A stretch of 38,591 nucleotides of DNA, from assembly GCA_029934085.1 (NCBI GenBank), contig JAOZMY010000011.1, positions 1 through 38,591 of the forward strand, in the 5' to 3' direction. The notes under the pieces were generated by a model, which saw nothing but the letters and a program-made list of their open reading frames with translations, ran no database searches and was not told where the DNA came from. Below, in pieces: positions 1 through 9,382 of the stretch; the first letter of the stretch is position 1; each line of letters begins with the position of its first letter. The position numbers and the translations under genes are program-made. Source of the stretch: a bacterium. GTDB lineage: Bacteria; Desulfobacterota; S145-22.

Positions 1-1164
1 CAGCTTTTTCAACCGATCGACAGCTTCCTTCAGTCTCTCCTCATCAACCGTGAGGGCCATGCGGACGTAACCCTCCCCCTCGGGGCCAAAACCGTTGCCC
101 GGAGTGATGACAATGCCCGTCTCCTCCAGGACCTTGGTGGCAAAGGCCGCGGAAGTGAATCCTGCCGGTGCCTTGATCCAGAGGTAGAAGGTGGCCTTGG
201 GCGGGGTCACGGAGAGGCCCATCTCGTTCAAGGCTTCCACCATTAAGTCCCGACGGCGCTTATAGATTTCACACATCTCCGCCACACAGGTCTGGTCGCC
301 TGTAAGGGCCTCGATTCCCGCCGCCTGGATAGCCTCGAATGCTCCCGAATCGATGTTGCTCTTGACTTTTCCCAGGGCCTGAATCGCCTCTGCGTTTCCC
401 ACGGCGAACCCAATGCGCCACCCCGTCATCCGGTAGGTCTTGGAGAGGGAGTGGAACTCGATGCCCACCTCCTTCGCCCCATCCACCTCCAGAAAGCTCA
501 TGGGCTTGTACCCATCGTAGCTCATCTCCGTGTAGGGGGCGTCGTGGCAGATGATGATCTCGTTTTCCCCGGCGAAGTCGACGAGCTTTTCATAGAAGTC
601 CCTTTCCGCCACCACGCCGGTGGGGTTGTTGGGGTAATTGAGGAAGAAGAGCTTCGCCTTTCTCCGGATGTCCTCGGGAATGGCATTCAAGTCGGGAAGA
701 AATCCGTTCTTCTCCAGGAGCGAGACGGCATACGGAGTACCGCCCGCGAACTGGATGGCCGTTCGGTAGACGGGATAGCCGGGGCTGGCATATAACCCCA
801 CATCGCCGGGATTGATGAAGGCCAGCGGCATGTGGGCAATTCCTTCCTTAGATCCGATGAGGGTGAGAACCTCTGTTTCCGGGTCGAGTTTCACCCCAAA
901 CCGCCTTTCATACCAGGCCGCCACCGCCTCGCGGAAGGCAAGCATCCCCGCGTAAGAAGGATAGGTGTGATAGGCGGGATTGCCCACGGCCTCTTTCATC
1001 ACCGCCACGATGTGGTCGGGAGTAGGAAGGTCCGGGTCTCCCACGCCCAGGTCGATAATATCCACGCCTTTCGCCTGGATTTCCGCCTTTTTCCGGTCGA
1101 TTTCTGCGAAGAGATAAGGGGGAAGTTGGGTGATTCTGTCGGCTCTCTTGTCAACAATATTCAC
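1..1164 (-). CDS. dapL: LL-diaminopimelate aminotransferase (3' end cut by window edge)
   Basis: A PLP-dependent class I/II aminotransferase that converts tetrahydrodipicolinate plus glutamate to LL-diaminopimelate in one step of lysine and peptidoglycan-precursor synthesis. Translation gives 388 codons with no stop. The last visible residues (AVDRLKKL) look like the natural C-terminus, so only a few codons are probably missing. The N-terminal PPYLFAEID and [14 protein letters not shown] match the DapL group, and [16 protein letters not shown] holds the PLP lysine (K242). The start is a GTG preceded by GGAGG; no in-frame ATG fits. It lies 36 bp downstream of lolD on the same strand. A related class I aminotransferase is the only alternative; the DapL call rests on N-terminal similarity. 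Confidence 0.88.
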   Translation of the reverse strand, partial: MNIVDKRADRITQLPPYLFAEIDRKKAEIQAKGVDIIDLGVGDPDLPTPDHIVAVMKEAVGNPAYHTYPSYAGMLAFREAVAAWYERRFGVKLDPETEVLTLIGSKEGIAHMPLAFINPGDVGLYASPGYPVYRTAIQFAGGTPYAVSLLEKNGFLPDLNAIPEDIRRKAKLFFLNYPNNPTGVVAERDFYEKLVDFAGENEIIICHDAPYTEMSYDGYKPMSFLEVDGAKEVGIEFHSLSKTYRMTGWRIGFAVGNAEAIQALGKVKSNIDSGAFEAIQAAGIEALTGDQTCVAEMCEIYKRRRDLMVEALNEMGLSVTPPKATFYLWIKAPAGFTSAAFATKVLEETGIVITPGNGFGPEGEGYVRMALTVDEERLKEAVDRLKKL

Positions 1165-1200
1165 GTTGAACCTCCTTTTTATTAGTCTGAAATATGAAGT

Positions 1201-1896
1201 CTAAGGTTGAAGTTGTTTCTCCGGCACCAAAACCCCACTGCTCAAACGGTAGGCACTGTCCATAAAATTCGCCAGTTCGGGATTATGGCTGACCACGATG
1301 AGGGTAAGATTTTCTTTCTCGTTGAGGGAAAGGATCAGTTCGTGCACAGTGCGGGCAGTTTCGGGGTCGAGGTTTCCCGTGGGTTCGTCCGCCAGCAGGA
1401 GGGCCGGCGACATCATTAGCGCTCGGGCAATAGCTACCCGCTGCTGCTCCCCACCAGACAGCTCACCCGGTTTGTGGGTCAGCCGGTGCGCCACGCCTAC
1501 ACGCTCCAGGAGGGCCTCCGCCCGCTTCTTCGCCTTCGCGGCCGGCGTCCGGGCGATGAGGGCAGGCATCATGACATTCTCCAGCGCCGTGAACTCGGGC
1601 AACAGATAGTGGAACTGAAAGACAAACCCGATCCGCCGGTTCCGGAACTCTGCCAGGTCTACCGGGGAAAGTCCAAAGACATCCTTCCCCTCAAACTGAA
1701 CCGTCCCATCCGTGGGGACGTCCAAAGTGCCCAGGATGTGCAGGAGGGTGCTTTTTCCCGTTCCTGATACGCCGAGGATACAGATGGACTCTCCCGGACG
1801 CACGGTCAGATCCACCCCTTTCAGCACCTCCACCTCCCGAGTGGGGGAAGCAAAGGTTTTCTTTAATCCCTGGGCCACGAGCAGGGGTTCATTCAT
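1201..1896 (-). CDS. lolD: Lipoprotein-releasing ABC transporter ATPase LolD
   Basis: Cytoplasmic ATPase of the Lol transporter, which extracts mature lipoproteins from the inner membrane for delivery to the outer membrane. The 231-residue protein has Walker [10 protein letters not shown], the signature [15 protein letters not shown], Walker [13 protein letters not shown] and a switch histidine in VVSHN. I chose the ATG giving [13 protein letters not shown] because homology begins there and a GGAGGGG ribosome site precedes it; an upstream extension in this frame is only the antisense of lolC/E. It overlaps the permease gene by 8 bp (ATGAATGA), so the two are translationally coupled. LolD, MacB and FtsE are close relatives; the LolC/E-type partner and the downstream lnt favour LolD. 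Confidence 0.93.
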   Translation of the reverse strand: MNEPLLVAQGLKKTFASPTREVEVLKGVDLTVRPGESICILGVSGTGKSTLLHILGTLDVPTDGTVQFEGKDVFGLSPVDLAEFRNRRIGFVFQFHYLLPEFTALENVMMPALIARTPAAKAKKRAEALLERVGVAHRLTHKPGELSGGEQQRVAIARALMMSPALLLADEPTGNLDPETARTVHELILSLNEKENLTLIVVSHNPELANFMDSAYRLSSGVLVPEKQLQP

Positions 1897-3115
1897 ACCG
1901 CAACCCCTCCACCGGTGGCAGGCTGGCCGCCTGCCGCGCCGGATAGATAGTAGCCAGGAAACAGATTCCAATGGCCGAGATGGAGATGATGGCGAAATCG
2001 AACCATGACATCTGCACGGGCAGCGTGGAGATGTAGTAAACATCGGTGGGAAGCTTGATAAACTGATATTTCTTCAGCAGAGCGCAGGCGATATAGGCGA
2101 GGACGGACCCCAGGAAGGTCCCGAAGACACCGACGATCATCCCCTCCTGCATGAAAATCCGCATGATGGACCGGTTGGTGGCTCCCATGGCCTTGAGGAT
2201 GGCGATGTCCCGGTTTTTCTCCATGACTACCATGATGAGGGAACTGACGATGTTGAAAGCCGCCACCCAAACGATGAGGGTGAGAATTATGAACATGGTG
2301 ATCCGCTCCAGTTTCAGGGCAGAAAAGAGATTTCGGTTCATGGTCATCCAGTCTCGCGTGAAATAGGGGAATTTCAGCCTCCGGCGAATCATCTTCCCGA
2401 TCTTCTTGACGGCATACACGTCCTTCACCTTCACCTCGATCCCCGTCACGCCACCTCGCAGACGGAAGAATTTCTGGGCTACCTTCAGGTCGATAAAGGC
2501 AAATCCCGAGTCATAGTCATACATGCCCGACTCGAAGATCCCCTTGATACGGAACCGGCGGAATCGGGGGATGCTCCCCGCCGGAGTCAGCACCATCCCC
2601 TGGGGCGAGATCACGCGCACCACGTCTCCCACTCGTAGGGCAAGATTTTTCGCCAGCTCGTTTCCGATGAGGATGCCGGGAAGCCCTTTCTCTGGGCGCA
2701 AATCCAGCGTCCCCTTTTTGATGACCTTGGGGAGAATAGTCACCTCTCCAACGGTTTTCGTGTCGATCCCCCTGAGGACGATCCCCGTGGCAGAGAGAAG
2801 CGAGGAAATCATCGCCTGGGAGTAGACGAAGGGGCTGGCCCCTGTGACCCCCGGGACCTTCTTGATCTCCCGAACGATTCGGTCCGGATCGAGGATGACG
2901 CCACCACTTCGCAGGACCACGATATCGGCATTCATCCCGAGGATCTTTCCCTTCAGGTCGTTTTCAAACCCTCTCATCACGGAGAGGACGATGATGAGGG
3001 CCATGACCCCGAGGGTCACCCCCGCCACCGAAATGAGGGTAATGACCGAGATGAAGGACTGTCGTCGCTTGGATTTTAGGTATCGAAGCGAGATAAAAGA
3101 CTCATATCTCATCAT
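1889..3115 (-). CDS. lolC: Lipoprotein-releasing system permease, LolC/LolE family
   Basis: Inner-membrane subunit that works with LolD. The 408-residue protein starts [19 protein letters not shown], a typical LolC/E amphipathic start. A first membrane helix (about residues 22-47, [20 protein letters not shown]) is followed by a large periplasmic domain. Three C-terminal helices form the FtsX-like domain (about 275-300, 325-345, 375-395). The chosen ATG has AAGGA 5 bp upstream and lies inside the lysS 3' end, a 14 bp overlap. Only one LolC/E-type gene is present, so the transporter would be a homodimer (often called LolF) unless a second gene lies elsewhere. Confidence 0.9.
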   Translation of the reverse strand: MMRYESFISLRYLKSKRRQSFISVITLISVAGVTLGVMALIIVLSVMRGFENDLKGKILGMNADIVVLRSGGVILDPDRIVREIKKVPGVTGASPFVYSQAMISSLLSATGIVLRGIDTKTVGEVTILPKVIKKGTLDLRPEKGLPGILIGNELAKNLALRVGDVVRVISPQGMVLTPAGSIPRFRRFRIKGIFESGMYDYDSGFAFIDLKVAQKFFRLRGGVTGIEVKVKDVYAVKKIGKMIRRRLKFPYFTRDWMTMNRNLFSALKLERITMFIILTLIVWVAAFNIVSSLIMVVMEKNRDIAILKAMGATNRSIMRIFMQEGMIVGVFGTFLGSVLAYIACALLKKYQFIKLPTDVYYISTLPVQMSWFDFAIISISAIGICFLATIYPARQAASLPPVEGLRYE

Positions 3116-4610
3116 CCGTATCCTTGGCCGGACGCAGCAGCGGAAAAAGGATGACCTCCCGGATGGAAAGGGCATTGGTCAACAGCATGGTGAGTCGGTC
3201 GATGCCGAGCCCCTCCCCGGCCGTAGGGGGCATCCCGTATTCCAGGGCCCGGATATAGTCCTCGTCCATCTGGTGCGCCTCTTCGTCCCCTGTTTCCCGC
3301 TCCTTGAGCTGGTCCAGGAACCGCTGCTTCTGGTCCAACGGGTCGTTCAGCTCGGAAAAGCCGTTGGCGATTTCCCGCCCCGCGATGAACAGTTCGAAGC
3401 GGTCCGTAAAGGCGGGATCAGCGTCGTTCCGCCGGGATAAGGGAGAGACCTCCACGGGATACTGGGTAATAAAGGTCGGCTGGATAAGTTTATCCTCCAC
3501 CTTCTCTTCAAAGATGGTCATGAGGAGTTTCCCGGCGCTCACCGTCCCGACGAGGTCCACGTCCGTCTTTTCCCGGACGTAATTTTCCATCTTTTCCACG
3601 TCCGCAAGGACCTCCTCCGTGATCCCTGGCGCATACGCCAGAACCGCCTCCCGCACCGTCATCCGTTTCCAGGGTGGACTGTAATCGATGGTATGCTCGC
3701 CGAAGGGAAGCGTTGTTTCACCGTAAAGGGTCTTCGCAAGATGATTGATGAGCGTTTCCGTAAGATCGAGCAGATCATGATACGTGGCGTAGGCGAGATA
3801 GAATTCCAGCATGGTAAACTCGGGGTTGTGCTGGGTGGAGATCCCCTCGTTGCGGAAGTTGCGGTTCAGCTCGAAAACACGGTCGAAACCCCCTACTACA
3901 AGCCGTTTCAGGTAGAGCTCGGGGGCGATACGAAGATAGAGCTTCATGTCCAGGGCGTTGTGATGTGTCACGAAGGGCCGGGCCGCCGCCCCGCCGTAAA
4001 TGGGCTGCATCATGGGGGTTTCCACCTCCAGGAAACCCCGTTCCGTGAAGAACTGGCGGACCAACTGGATGATCCGGCTTCGCTTGAAGAAGATCTCCCT
4101 CACCTCCTGATTGACGATCAGGTCCACGTAGCGCTGGCGGTATCGGGTCTCCACGTCCGTCAGGCCGTGCCACTTCTCCGGCAGGGGTCGAATGGATTTC
4201 GTCAGCAAAACCACCGAATCGGCCAGGAGGGTCAATTCATTCGTCTTTGTCCGGAAGAGGGTTCCCGTCACACCGATGATGTCTCCCACGTCTAACTTCT
4301 TGAAAACGGTGTAGGCCTCCGCACCCACCTTGTCCTTTCGGACATAGACCTGGAGCCGTCCTGTCATGTCCATCAACTTGATGAAGGCTGCCTTTCCGAA
4401 GCTCCGTAGGGCCACCATCCGTCCAGCGATGGCGAACGACTCATCGAGTCCCTCGAGTTTGGCGGCATCCCAATCTTCGTAGGTCGCAAGAATTTCCCCA
4501 AGCTGATGGGTGATACTAAAATCGTTCCGAAAGGCGGGAACACCCTGTTTCTCAAATTCTTCAATCTTCTTCAAACGCACGTCACGCAAGCTACTGCTCT
4601 GTTCTGCCAT
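3102..4610 (-). CDS. lysS: Lysyl-tRNA synthetase, class II
   Basis: Charges tRNA-Lys with lysine. At 502 residues it has the usual bacterial length. An N-terminal OB-fold anticodon-binding domain (about 50-150, including GRMVALRSFGKAAFIKLMD) is followed by the class II catalytic core. Motif 1 is around RQFFTERGFLEVETPMM, motif 2 is around FRNEGISTQHNPEFTMLE, and motif 3 is GEGLGIDRLTMLLT near the C-terminus. The ATG has AGGAGA about 8 bp upstream. It is the first gene after a visible promoter (4642-4670) and overlaps the lolC/E start by 14 bp, so lysS, lolC/E, lolD and probably dapL form one unit. Confidence 0.97.
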   Translation of the reverse strand: MAEQSSSLRDVRLKKIEEFEKQGVPAFRNDFSITHQLGEILATYEDWDAAKLEGLDESFAIAGRMVALRSFGKAAFIKLMDMTGRLQVYVRKDKVGAEAYTVFKKLDVGDIIGVTGTLFRTKTNELTLLADSVVLLTKSIRPLPEKWHGLTDVETRYRQRYVDLIVNQEVREIFFKRSRIIQLVRQFFTERGFLEVETPMMQPIYGGAAARPFVTHHNALDMKLYLRIAPELYLKRLVVGGFDRVFELNRNFRNEGISTQHNPEFTMLEFYLAYATYHDLLDLTETLINHLAKTLYGETTLPFGEHTIDYSPPWKRMTVREAVLAYAPGITEEVLADVEKMENYVREKTDVDLVGTVSAGKLLMTIFEEKVEDKLIQPTFITQYPVEVSPLSRRNDADPAFTDRFELFIAGREIANGFSELNDPLDQKQRFLDQLKERETGDEEAHQMDEDYIRALEYGMPPTAGEGLGIDRLTMLLTNALSIREVILFPLLRPAKDTDDEI

Positions 4611-4641
4611 GAATTTTCTGTCTCCTAAGTTTGTCTTGTCT

Positions 4642-4670
4642 CTTTTAGAGAAGTTTCAGGGGTTCGTCAA
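4642..4670 (-). promoter_or_regulatory. Predicted sigma70-type promoter of lysS
   Basis: On the minus strand TTGACG (4665-4670) is followed after 17 bp by TAAAAG (4642-4647). The predicted start lies about 25 bp upstream of the lysS ATG. The spacing is optimal and the -35 box has five of six consensus bases. The hexamers are visible in the sequence; promoter activity is inferred. Confidence 0.55.
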
Positions 4671-4693
4671 GCCCCGACAAGGAAGGCCCCTGC

Positions 4694-4714
4694 CCGTTTT
4701 TCCAATAAAAACGG
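4694..4714 (-). terminator. Possible weak hairpin between methyltransferase gene and lysS
   Basis: A perfect 8 bp inverted repeat, CCGTTTTT and AAAAACGG around a 5 nt loop, lies between the methyltransferase stop and the lysS promoter. The stem is AT-rich and no separate run of U follows it, so it is at best a weak terminator. It does mark the border between two probable transcription units. Confidence 0.3.
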
Positions 4715-4736
4715 AAAGAAACACCCAGAGAAAAGG

Positions 4737-5423
4737 TTACGTTTCCGGTTTAAGAGCCCGGAACACGGTGAAGCCAGCCCCCGGATCATAGCCCAGCCGC
4801 GGCAGTTCCGGGTCGTAAGTGGACTTTCCGTGGGGCTGAAAAAGGGTGGACACAATCCCGACGGAAGAAAACCCCGTCTCTTTCAGCCATTGGATAATTA
4901 CATCCCGGGAATAGAACCGGGCCAGGGAATAGAACGGATGACCATTCACGCCCAACCCACGATACACCTTCCCCCAGGGGGATTCTTCGAGCACCATCCC
5001 CAGGACGACCTGACCGCCGGGTCGAAGAACCCGAAAGGACTCTTGTAAAACGGTCAGGGGATTCTCCACAAAGCAGAGTGTCACCACCAACAGGCAGGTG
5101 TCGAACGTTCCGGCGCGAAAGGGAAGCCGTTCCCCGTCGCCGGCCACGCCCGAGACACCCCGATGACGCGCGAGACGCAGGGGATTGACGGCGGGATCCA
5201 CCCCGAAACGAATGGAAAGGACCTCAGCAAAACGCCCCGATCCCACCCCGATCTCCAGGGCCTTTTCCGGCGTGAAAAGTAGGCTTTCCCTCACGGCGCG
5301 GGACTCGATGGCAAAGAGCGACCGGCCTGGCTCCTCGTCATACCAGGCGTCATACTTTCGATAGAGCGATTCAAAAGGACGCGCGTTGGCCGAATATCTA
5401 CTTTTCAAATTCCTTTCCCGCAC
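4737..5423 (-). CDS. SAM-dependent methyltransferase, type 11 family, substrate unknown
   Basis: A class I (Rossmann-fold) methyltransferase of 228 residues. The SAM-binding motif I is ALEIGVGSGRFAEVL (about 53-67), an acidic loop follows at VAGDGERLPFRAGTFD, and the post-motif region reads FRVLRPGGQVVLGMV. The N-terminal FESLYRKYDAWYDEEPGR is typical of small-molecule or quinone-type methyltransferases, but nothing in the sequence fixes the substrate. The start is a GTG with AAGGTGG just upstream; a TTG five codons later (position 5408) is an alternative. It begins 21 bp after trmO and is probably co-transcribed with it. Confidence 0.8.
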   Translation of the reverse strand: MRERNLKSRYSANARPFESLYRKYDAWYDEEPGRSLFAIESRAVRESLLFTPEKALEIGVGSGRFAEVLSIRFGVDPAVNPLRLARHRGVSGVAGDGERLPFRAGTFDTCLLVVTLCFVENPLTVLQESFRVLRPGGQVVLGMVLEESPWGKVYRGLGVNGHPFYSLARFYSRDVIIQWLKETGFSSVGIVSTLFQPHGKSTYDPELPRLGYDPGAGFTVFRALKPET

Positions 5424-5444
5424 GAACCACCTTTCACCCTTCCA

Positions 5445-5933
5445 TCAATAATCGTGGGGAATTCCCAGGATATGCAGGGCCAGGTGGCGGAGGTCCCCCG
5501 TCTTTTCCACCCAACCGTAGTTGGCGTCCTTCTTGGAATCCAGGTCCTTGATATAGGGCTTGATGTCCAAAAGCGGCGTGCCGTCGAAGACGTCCAGGCC
5601 GGTGGTCGTGATGATGTTCCCCTCCACTTTCAGCACCTTGACTATACTCAACCCGATGGGGTTGGGCCGCAGCGGCGATCGGCTGGCAAAGACCCCCACC
5701 TCAATCTCGCCGGCCCAGATGGGCTCTACCTTCATCTCCACCTCTCGATCCAACCGGTCGATGTAATACAAAAGATAGATATACTCGAAGGTGTCCAGGT
5801 CCTGAAGCCCCTCTTGATATCGAGGATCTATTTCTACCCAAAAATCTCCCTCGTCTGCCTCTACCGGCTGGTAGGGGGCCTTGTCATGATAGGGGGTATG
5901 AATCGCACCGATGGGATGAAAAACGATGTCCAT
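5445..5933 (-). CDS. trmO: tRNA N6-methyladenosine methyltransferase TrmO (TsaA/UPF0066 family)
   Basis: TrmO-family proteins use SAM to methylate the N6 of t6A37 in tRNA-Thr. The family signature GVFASRSPLRPNPIGLS is present in the middle of this 162-residue protein, with the usual N-terminal HPIGAIHTPY and the later GLDVFDGTPLLDIKPY. An upstream GTG (5939) is possible, but it overlaps the AGGAG ribosome site; the ATG at 5933 has correct 5 bp spacing. It follows larE by 41 bp. The link with t6A synthesis is interesting because a TsaC/Sua5 gene lies at the other end of the window. Confidence 0.87.
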   Translation of the reverse strand: MDIVFHPIGAIHTPYHDKAPYQPVEADEGDFWVEIDPRYQEGLQDLDTFEYIYLLYYIDRLDREVEMKVEPIWAGEIEVGVFASRSPLRPNPIGLSIVKVLKVEGNIITTTGLDVFDGTPLLDIKPYIKDLDSKKDANYGWVEKTGDLRHLALHILGIPHDY

Positions 5934-5974
5934 GTCCACTCCTGTTTTGGGAAAAGAAAGTTACGAAATGGTTT

Positions 5975-6745
5975 TCAGGTCTTTTTACTCTCCAGGTCCA
6001 GGGAACCTTTACGATATCCCCTGAGATCGACAAGTATCTTTGAAAATCCCAGATCTTCCATATGCTTCAGAAACGGCACTCGGATTTCTTCTTGACCGAG
6101 TCGTCCAATCTCATCGGCTTTTACCTCTATCCTCGCCATCTCGCCGAAATACCTGACGCGGACATTATGAAAATCCCTTTCTCTCAGAAAATCCTCAGCC
6201 TTGTCCACCTTTTCCAGGATCTCCATGGTAATCGGCGTGTCATAAGGAATTCTCGTCGCCAGGCATCCAATGTGATCGACACCCTCGGGAATCGAATATT
6301 CCTTGCGAAGAATCGCGATATCCTCAGCCGTCAAGCCCGCCCTCCGCAGGGGGCTTTCCAGTCCCAGCTCCTCAATAGCAGCAAGTCCTGGCCGATGTTC
6401 ATTCATCGCCTCCTCAAAATTCGTCCCTTCAAAGAATCTTGGATTTTCACCTGGAAAATTGAAATGGCTCATCAATTCCTCAAACATGAACTTCTTGCAG
6501 TAGTAACACCGGTCCGACTGGTTGACGACGATGGAAGGATCCTCAAGGAGGTCTATGGGGATAATGGTAAAATTAATCCCCTTTTTCTCAAGGTATTTGT
6601 AAACCCTATCAAGTGTTTTAGGCGAAACAAACGGCGTCTGGAAAAAAACGGCGTGACAGATGCGATTCGTGTATCGGTAGATAACCTCCAAGAGAAAGGT
6701 GCTGTCATCTCCGCCTGAAAAGGCCAGGATAATCTTTTGCTTCAT
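5975..6745 (-). CDS. larE: LarE-family ATP-dependent sacrificial sulfur transferase (PP-loop)
   Basis: LarE adenylates and sulfurates the pyridinium precursor of the nickel-pincer nucleotide cofactor. The PP-loop is SGGDDST (residues 10-16), with D where SGGVDS is usual. Three cysteines stand out: C80 and C83 in RCYYCKK, and C161 in GCLATRIPYDT, the position of the sacrificial cysteine of the Lactobacillus enzyme. A three-cysteine set is the pattern of the [4Fe-4S]-type LarE group, which supplies sulfur through a cluster. The ATG lies 3 bp after the alaS stop, in a TGA-TTG-ATG arrangement. larB and larC are not in the window, so the role in making this cofactor here is inferred. Confidence 0.85.
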   Translation of the reverse strand: MKQKIILAFSGGDDSTFLLEVIYRYTNRICHAVFFQTPFVSPKTLDRVYKYLEKKGINFTIIPIDLLEDPSIVVNQSDRCYYCKKFMFEELMSHFNFPGENPRFFEGTNFEEAMNEHRPGLAAIEELGLESPLRRAGLTAEDIAILRKEYSIPEGVDHIGCLATRIPYDTPITMEILEKVDKAEDFLRERDFHNVRVRYFGEMARIEVKADEIGRLGQEEIRVPFLKHMEDLGFSKILVDLRGYRKGSLDLESKKT

Positions 6746-6748
6746 CAA

Positions 6749-9382
6749 TCACCCGGTAAGCGCGGATTCCGCCATAGCAATAGCTTTTTTCAGATTGTCC
6801 GGTTTCTTCCCTCCCGCACTGGCCATATCTTTTCTGCCGCCTCCACGACCATCGATCAACGGCGCCAACTTTTTAATGATGGCATTTGCGTCATACCGGT
6901 CCGTAAGCCCTTTTGAAACCATCACCAATAAATGGGCCTTGTCCTGATTCTCACTGCCGAGCACAACCACACAATTCCCCATTTTATTCCGAATTTCATC
7001 TCCCATGGTTCTTAAGAGCTTGGGGTCGGCACCAGGAACATCCGCGGCAATCAGTTTTGTGCCGTCGACATCCTTTGCGAGATTTACCAAATCGGAAACG
7101 CGCGAGGACGCCATCTTCGATTCGAACGATCGAAGTTTCTTCTCATAGAACTTTATCTCCTCTTGCAAGGCTTCAACCCTTCTCCGCACCTCCAGGGGGG
7201 GCACCTTCAATTGTTTGGAAACGCCCTCCAGCAATTCCCGCTGTTCCTGGGCATGATGGATAGCCGCCTCACCCGCGACCGCCTCGATACGACGAACCCC
7301 GGCTGCCACACTCTCCTCGCTAACCACGAAAAACGCCCCGATATCCCCTGTGCGATCCACGTGGGTACCGCCGCAGAGTTCCGTACTATATCCTGGCACC
7401 TTCACCACCCGGACCAGGTCCCCGTATTTGTCTCCGAAAAAGGCCAAGGCACCCTCTCCCACCGCCTCGTCGAAGGATTTCTCCTCTTTTTCGAGGGGAA
7501 GGTTCTCCCGGATCTTTTCGTTCACCAGACGCTCAATCTGGACGATCTCGGTCGGGCGCAGCGCCTGAAAGTGGGTGAAGTCGAAACGGAGACGAGACTC
7601 CGTAACCAAGGAACCCGCCTGACGAACATGCTCGCCCAGGATTTGCCGAAGCGCAGCGTGGAGGAGATGGGTGGCACTGTGATGGCGCATGATGGCCCCG
7701 CGCCGTTCCGTATCGATAACGAGGGTAGCCTTTTCTCCCACCGACAGGGTCCCCTCCACCACTTTAACCTTGTGAACGATGAAGTCTGGAAGTGGTTTCT
7801 GGGTATCCACGACCTCAGCCGTGAAGCTGTCTCCCTCGATCACCCCGCGGTCACCAACCTGCCCTCCGGCCTCCCCGTAGAAGGGGGTCTCCCTTGTCAC
7901 GACCTCAGCCTCTTCACCTTTCTGGACTGAAGAAACCAGCTTCCCGTCTTTGATGAGGGCGTATATCTCGGATTTCGCGGTGGTTACGTCATATCCCAGA
8001 AAACTTACTCCGCCCAGCTCGGAACTGATCTTCCGATAGACAGGGGAGATTTCACGCTCTCCCGATCCCTTCCAAGCCTGCTGTGCCCGCCTTCTCTGTT
8101 CCTCCATGCGGGCCTGGAACCCCTCCATGTCGAGGGTCAATCCGGTTTCCCGTGCGATATCCTCCGCCAGATCCACGGGGAATCCGTAGGTATCGTAGAG
8201 CCTAAAGATAATCTCGCCGGGAATTTGCGTCTGCCCCTTGGCTTTGAGATCTTCCAGAGTCTCGTTTAGGAGCTTCATGCCATTGTTCAATGTCGCGGAA
8301 AAACGGTCCTCTTCACTGTAGATGAGCTTCTCAATGGTTTCCCGGTGTGAAACCAGTTCCGGGTAAGGCTCTCCCATCATTTCGATGACCTTGTCGGCGA
8401 TCTTGTAGAGGAAGGGATCGTGAAACCCCAGCATGTAACCGAAACGCATGGCGCGTCGCATGATCCTGCGCAACACATAGCCTCGTCCCTCGTTGGAGGG
8501 TAATACCCCATCCGCGATGAGGAACGCTGAGGCCCGGCTGTGATCCGCAATGATCCGAAGGGCTACGTCGTGTTTCTCCTCCTTGCCATAACGGGTCTTC
8601 GCCATTTCGGCAGCCGTTTCGATAATAGGCACAAAGAGGTCCGTATCATAGTTGCTCTGGACGCCCTGCAGGATGGCGGAGATCCTTTCCAATCCCAGGC
8701 CGGTATCGATGCTTGGGTCCGGGAGAGGAACCATGGTCCCATCCGCCTGACGGTTGAACTGCATGAAGACAAGATTCCAGAGCTCCAGGAACCGGTCGCA
8801 ATCACACCCGATCTTACAATCGGGACGCCGACACCCCACCTCGGGGCCCTGATCGATGTGGATCTCCGAGCAAGGACCGCAGGGCCCCGTATCCCCCATG
8901 GCCCAGAAGTTGTCTTTCTCGCCCATGCGGATGATACGTTCCGGAGGGATACCGATCTTATTTTTCCATATCTCAAAAGCCTCATCGTCATCCTGATAGA
9001 TGGTAATCCAAAGCTGCTCCTTCGGAAGCTTGAAAACCTCCGTAAGGAGTTCCCACGCCATGGTAATGGCCCCTTCCTTGAAGTAATCCCCGAAGGAGAA
9101 GTTGCCGAGCATTTCGAAAAAGGTGTGGTGTCTGGCCGTGTATCCCACATTATCAAGGTCGTTATGCTTCCCGCCGGCACGCATGCACTTTTGACAAGTT
9201 GTTGCCCGCTTGTAAGGGCGGGTCTCCTCTTTTGTAAAGACAGACTTAAACTGGACCATCCCCGCGTTGGTAAACAACAGGGTGGGATCGTCCATCGGGA
9301 TAAGGGGGGAACTCTTGACGATCCGATGCCCCCGTTCTTCAAAAAATTTGAGGAATACCTTTCTTATCTCAGCCGATTTCAT
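6749..9382 (-). CDS. alaS: Alanyl-tRNA synthetase
   Basis: Charges tRNA-Ala and edits mischarged serine and glycine. The 877-residue protein has the full domain order: class II core ([19 protein letters not shown] at the start, then FTNAGMVQFKSVF), tRNA-recognition region, editing domain with HHSATHLLH and CGGTHV, coiled coil (about residues 715-760) and a DHHA1 C-terminal domain ending GGRGGGRKDMASAGG. The ATG was chosen because homology starts there and it overlaps the pilT stop as ATGA. It sits in an unusual run with recA and pilT upstream and larE downstream. Confidence 0.97.
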   Translation of the reverse strand: MKSAEIRKVFLKFFEERGHRIVKSSPLIPMDDPTLLFTNAGMVQFKSVFTKEETRPYKRATTCQKCMRAGGKHNDLDNVGYTARHHTFFEMLGNFSFGDYFKEGAITMAWELLTEVFKLPKEQLWITIYQDDDEAFEIWKNKIGIPPERIIRMGEKDNFWAMGDTGPCGPCSEIHIDQGPEVGCRRPDCKIGCDCDRFLELWNLVFMQFNRQADGTMVPLPDPSIDTGLGLERISAILQGVQSNYDTDLFVPIIETAAEMAKTRYGKEEKHDVALRIIADHSRASAFLIADGVLPSNEGRGYVLRRIMRRAMRFGYMLGFHDPFLYKIADKVIEMMGEPYPELVSHRETIEKLIYSEEDRFSATLNNGMKLLNETLEDLKAKGQTQIPGEIIFRLYDTYGFPVDLAEDIARETGLTLDMEGFQARMEEQRRRAQQAWKGSGEREISPVYRKISSELGGVSFLGYDVTTAKSEIYALIKDGKLVSSVQKGEEAEVVTRETPFYGEAGGQVGDRGVIEGDSFTAEVVDTQKPLPDFIVHKVKVVEGTLSVGEKATLVIDTERRGAIMRHHSATHLLHAALRQILGEHVRQAGSLVTESRLRFDFTHFQALRPTEIVQIERLVNEKIRENLPLEKEEKSFDEAVGEGALAFFGDKYGDLVRVVKVPGYSTELCGGTHVDRTGDIGAFFVVSEESVAAGVRRIEAVAGEAAIHHAQEQRELLEGVSKQLKVPPLEVRRRVEALQEEIKFYEKKLRSFESKMASSRVSDLVNLAKDVDGTKLIAADVPGADPKLLRTMGDEIRNKMGNCVVVLGSENQDKAHLLVMVSKGLTDRYDANAIIKKLAPLIDGRGGGRKDMASAGGKKPDNLKKAIAMAESALTG

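Noticed and set aside
7163-7930. 255-codon plus-strand ORF opposite alaS
   Set aside because: Antisense frame of the conserved editing domain of alaS, no recognisable domain.
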